Assembly: GCA_015350385.1 (NCBI GenBank)
Contig: WNKI01000001.1
Location: forward strand, 4,073,965-4,137,964
Origin: Aculops lycopersici
Taxonomy: Eukaryota; Arthropoda; Arachnida; Trombidiformes; Eriophyidae
DNA: 64,000 nt
Direction: 5' to 3'
Below the pieces are notes generated by a model. That model was not told the DNA's origin. It searched no databases and was given only the letters and a program-made list of their open reading frames with translations. The position numbers and the translations under genes were made by a program. Positions 62,162 through 64,000 of this stretch are shown in pieces (positions within the stretch are counted from its first letter, which is position 1; each line of letters opens with the position of its first letter).

Positions 62162-64000
62162 ATGATTGCCATCATCAGCGGCGAGAGTAAATTGACTAGC
62201 AGGCAGACAGGCAGGCAGGCAAGTGAGCAAGTGAGCAAGTAGGCAAACTGCGACTAACAAGTGACTACTAGTGGCTAATGGCAGATAGCTAGATTCGTTG
62301 CTCTTTTGGTAAAGCCACTTTTGCCACTGGTGCTGCTGCTCTTTTGATCCCCTCGCTGCTCTCTATCAAGTCAATCTAGTCCATCTATTTAGCTGCGAAT
62401 GTTGAAAGGAAGCTGCTGCAATAGAAAAAGAAAAAGCAAAAGAAGAGGGAGAAAAAACCCAACTAGGAGCTGCAATTTAATTTGACAGTATAAAGCTAAT
62501 GAGGCGATAATGTATCGAGCTCTCGTTGTTTTTTAGGCCTTCACTTGTTTTACTGCCTCCACCTTCTCGTGGCCTCGTGTTGTTGTCGTTGGTGGCGCTG
62601 TTATTTTTGCTGTTGCGTTGCATTCGTTTGGTGGCTGGGTGCGCTATGTGTCGCTTTGCGCCTAGTGCCTTTTGTGTCAGCTTGTGTATGTTTCTCTCGC
62701 TCTCTCTATGTCTCTCCTTTAGTTGGGATACATGGAGAGAGCAAATGCAATTTGTGCCACTCTCGTGGTCGGCGGCGTGAGCAGCGGCAGCGGCGACGGC
62801 AGATGAGCGCAACGTAAAGCACAAGGCAACGCCACGCAACTGGCTTGCTCGAAATTGGAAGCCATGAATCACATATAGGACGAGTTTTGTTTGTTGGTCT
62901 AGGCGAGAGGCTGCGACGTCGCGTTAACTTTGGCTTCGTTCAATTGACTGGCTGGAGTTTGCGACGTTGCGGGCGAGTGGCGCGCCTTTTGTCGTGTGTT
63001 GCCAAAGTTGCGGTGGCGCCACAGCCACTGGCACCACAACTACAACCTCAACCACAACCAACCAACTAGCTGGCTGGCGAGCTGGCGACACAAACACACT
63101 AAACGCAACTTCAACGAAAAGCAAGCAGCAACAAACAAACTCGACTCGATGCAACTCAACTCGACGCGACTCGACTCGACTCGACTGGCTAGACTTTTGG
63201 GTAGAAATGCATTCCGCTCCGTCTATTGGCTCGCCGCTGGCTTGTCGCCTTGGGATTGGCTCTGTCGTCTGCTGCTCTTGGCTACGCCTGCGCCACATCA
63301 GCGACACCACTGCCGCCATCGACATAACCACTGTTACCAAAAGTAAGGCAAAAAAGTAAAAGTAAACGTACAACCAAAGCGCGGGCGACATATAGAGCGC
63401 AAACTAGCGACTAGCGACTCGCAACTGGTAAGCTAGTCGGCGCTCAACTCGAGAGATAGAATAGTTGCGTTATGGCCGGCGACAGAAGTGGCTGCCGCTG
63501 TAGCTGCTCATATGATCCACTTGTGTGATACGCGCGCAATCCAATCGTCGTCGTTGGCGGCTGCGGTAGTGGCGTCACACATAATAGTAATAGTAATAAT
63601 AATAATAATAGTAATAGTAATAGTAATAGTAATAGTAATAATAATAGTAATACTGATACTGATAGTAATACTAATAGTAACAACAACCTCGTCGCTGTCA
63701 GCTGTGTGCTTGTGGTTCTGTCCAAAGCAGCAAACGCGAGTTAGTTTATCGACGAAGACAAACAGACGCTTCCTCGTATGTCTCTATGTGGCTAATATAA
63801 TTGACCAAGCAAATGGACAGTTTGGAGTCAGTTGGTGTTGTTTCGAGTCAAAGCTAATGGGCAACCTGCGCAACTGACTCCGGCTCTGAGGTAAGCACAA
63901 CAACAGAAATAGACAACGACCACTGCCGCTGCCACTGCCACTGCGACGCTAAGGGGACCGGACACCTCGAACAAACAAAAAACAGTTTGCTCTGCTTTAC
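62162..64000. other. Region downstream of Pitx exon 2
   Basis: No OAR-like coding sequence or other gene was found. It contains CAGG and GCAAGTGA short tandem repeats (62196-62240), CGACT repeats (63140-63185) and an ATAATAGTA-type tract (63582-63679). Several Val/Ile- or Leu-rich frames here are translations of the repeats. Confidence 0.4.
63582..63679. repeat. (TAA/TAG)n trinucleotide microsatellite
   Basis: Imperfect AATAGT/AATAAT trinucleotide units run for about 98 bp. Confidence 0.8.

Overview
The window is 64 kb of animal nuclear DNA, almost certainly from an arthropod. It carries an ecdysteroid-pathway P450 (CYP315A1, shadow) and recognisable orthologues of HBS1, UEV1/2, MPC2, TMX2, ATP synthase subunit f, MTMR3/4, hyd/UBR5, KSR, NSUN5, USP4/15, DGK-theta and Pitx. 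The genes are intron-poor: a 3068-residue hyd, the 969-residue USP, NSUN5, KSR and the P450 are each one open reading frame. Where introns occur most are about 100 bp (97-194 bp; 312 bp in Pitx). This recalls the compact, intron-poor genomes of some acariform mites. The mite assignment is an inference; no taxon-specific marker was seen.

Positions 1-11 kb are gene-dense, with head-to-head and tail-to-tail small genes: HBS1(-), UEV(+), MPC2(-), TMX2(-), a coiled-coil protein(+), ATPsynF(-), CYP315A1(+), MTMR3/4(-). Positions 13-37 kb hold the large signalling and ubiquitin genes: hyd(-), KSR(+), NSUN5(+), USP4/15(+), a secreted mucin-like protein(+) and DGK-theta(-). From 37 kb the density drops sharply. 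Long non-coding stretches surround an unrecognised 1073-residue secreted protein(-), a repeat-rich interval at 48.6-52.5 kb, a six-cysteine secreted peptide(+), a MINPP-like secreted phosphatase(+) and, at the end, a Pitx homeobox gene(+) preceded by about 5 kb of probable regulatory DNA.

Several conserved genes look pared down against their families. hyd has lost the MLLE/PABC domain at a clean junction inside the HECT region. KSR begins at its C1 domain. MTMR3/4 has no FYVE domain and no visible PH-GRAM domain. USP4/15 has no visible DUSP domain. Pitx stops six residues after the homeodomain, without an OAR motif. The MINPP-like enzyme has HAG in place of the catalytic HAE.

The most unusual DNA structure is a 1.78-kb near-perfect palindrome (48639-50417). 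A reverse-oriented second copy of its 747-bp core abuts it exactly (50418-51164). Next to it lies a 359-bp MITE with perfect 8-bp target duplications (hAT-like), inserted 35 bp upstream of the six-cysteine peptide gene. Two 20-N gaps are flanked by TACG-patterned sequence that looks like a flow-order sequencing artefact grown from long GA/CT tracts. No tRNA, rRNA, CRISPR or complete autonomous transposon was recognised.
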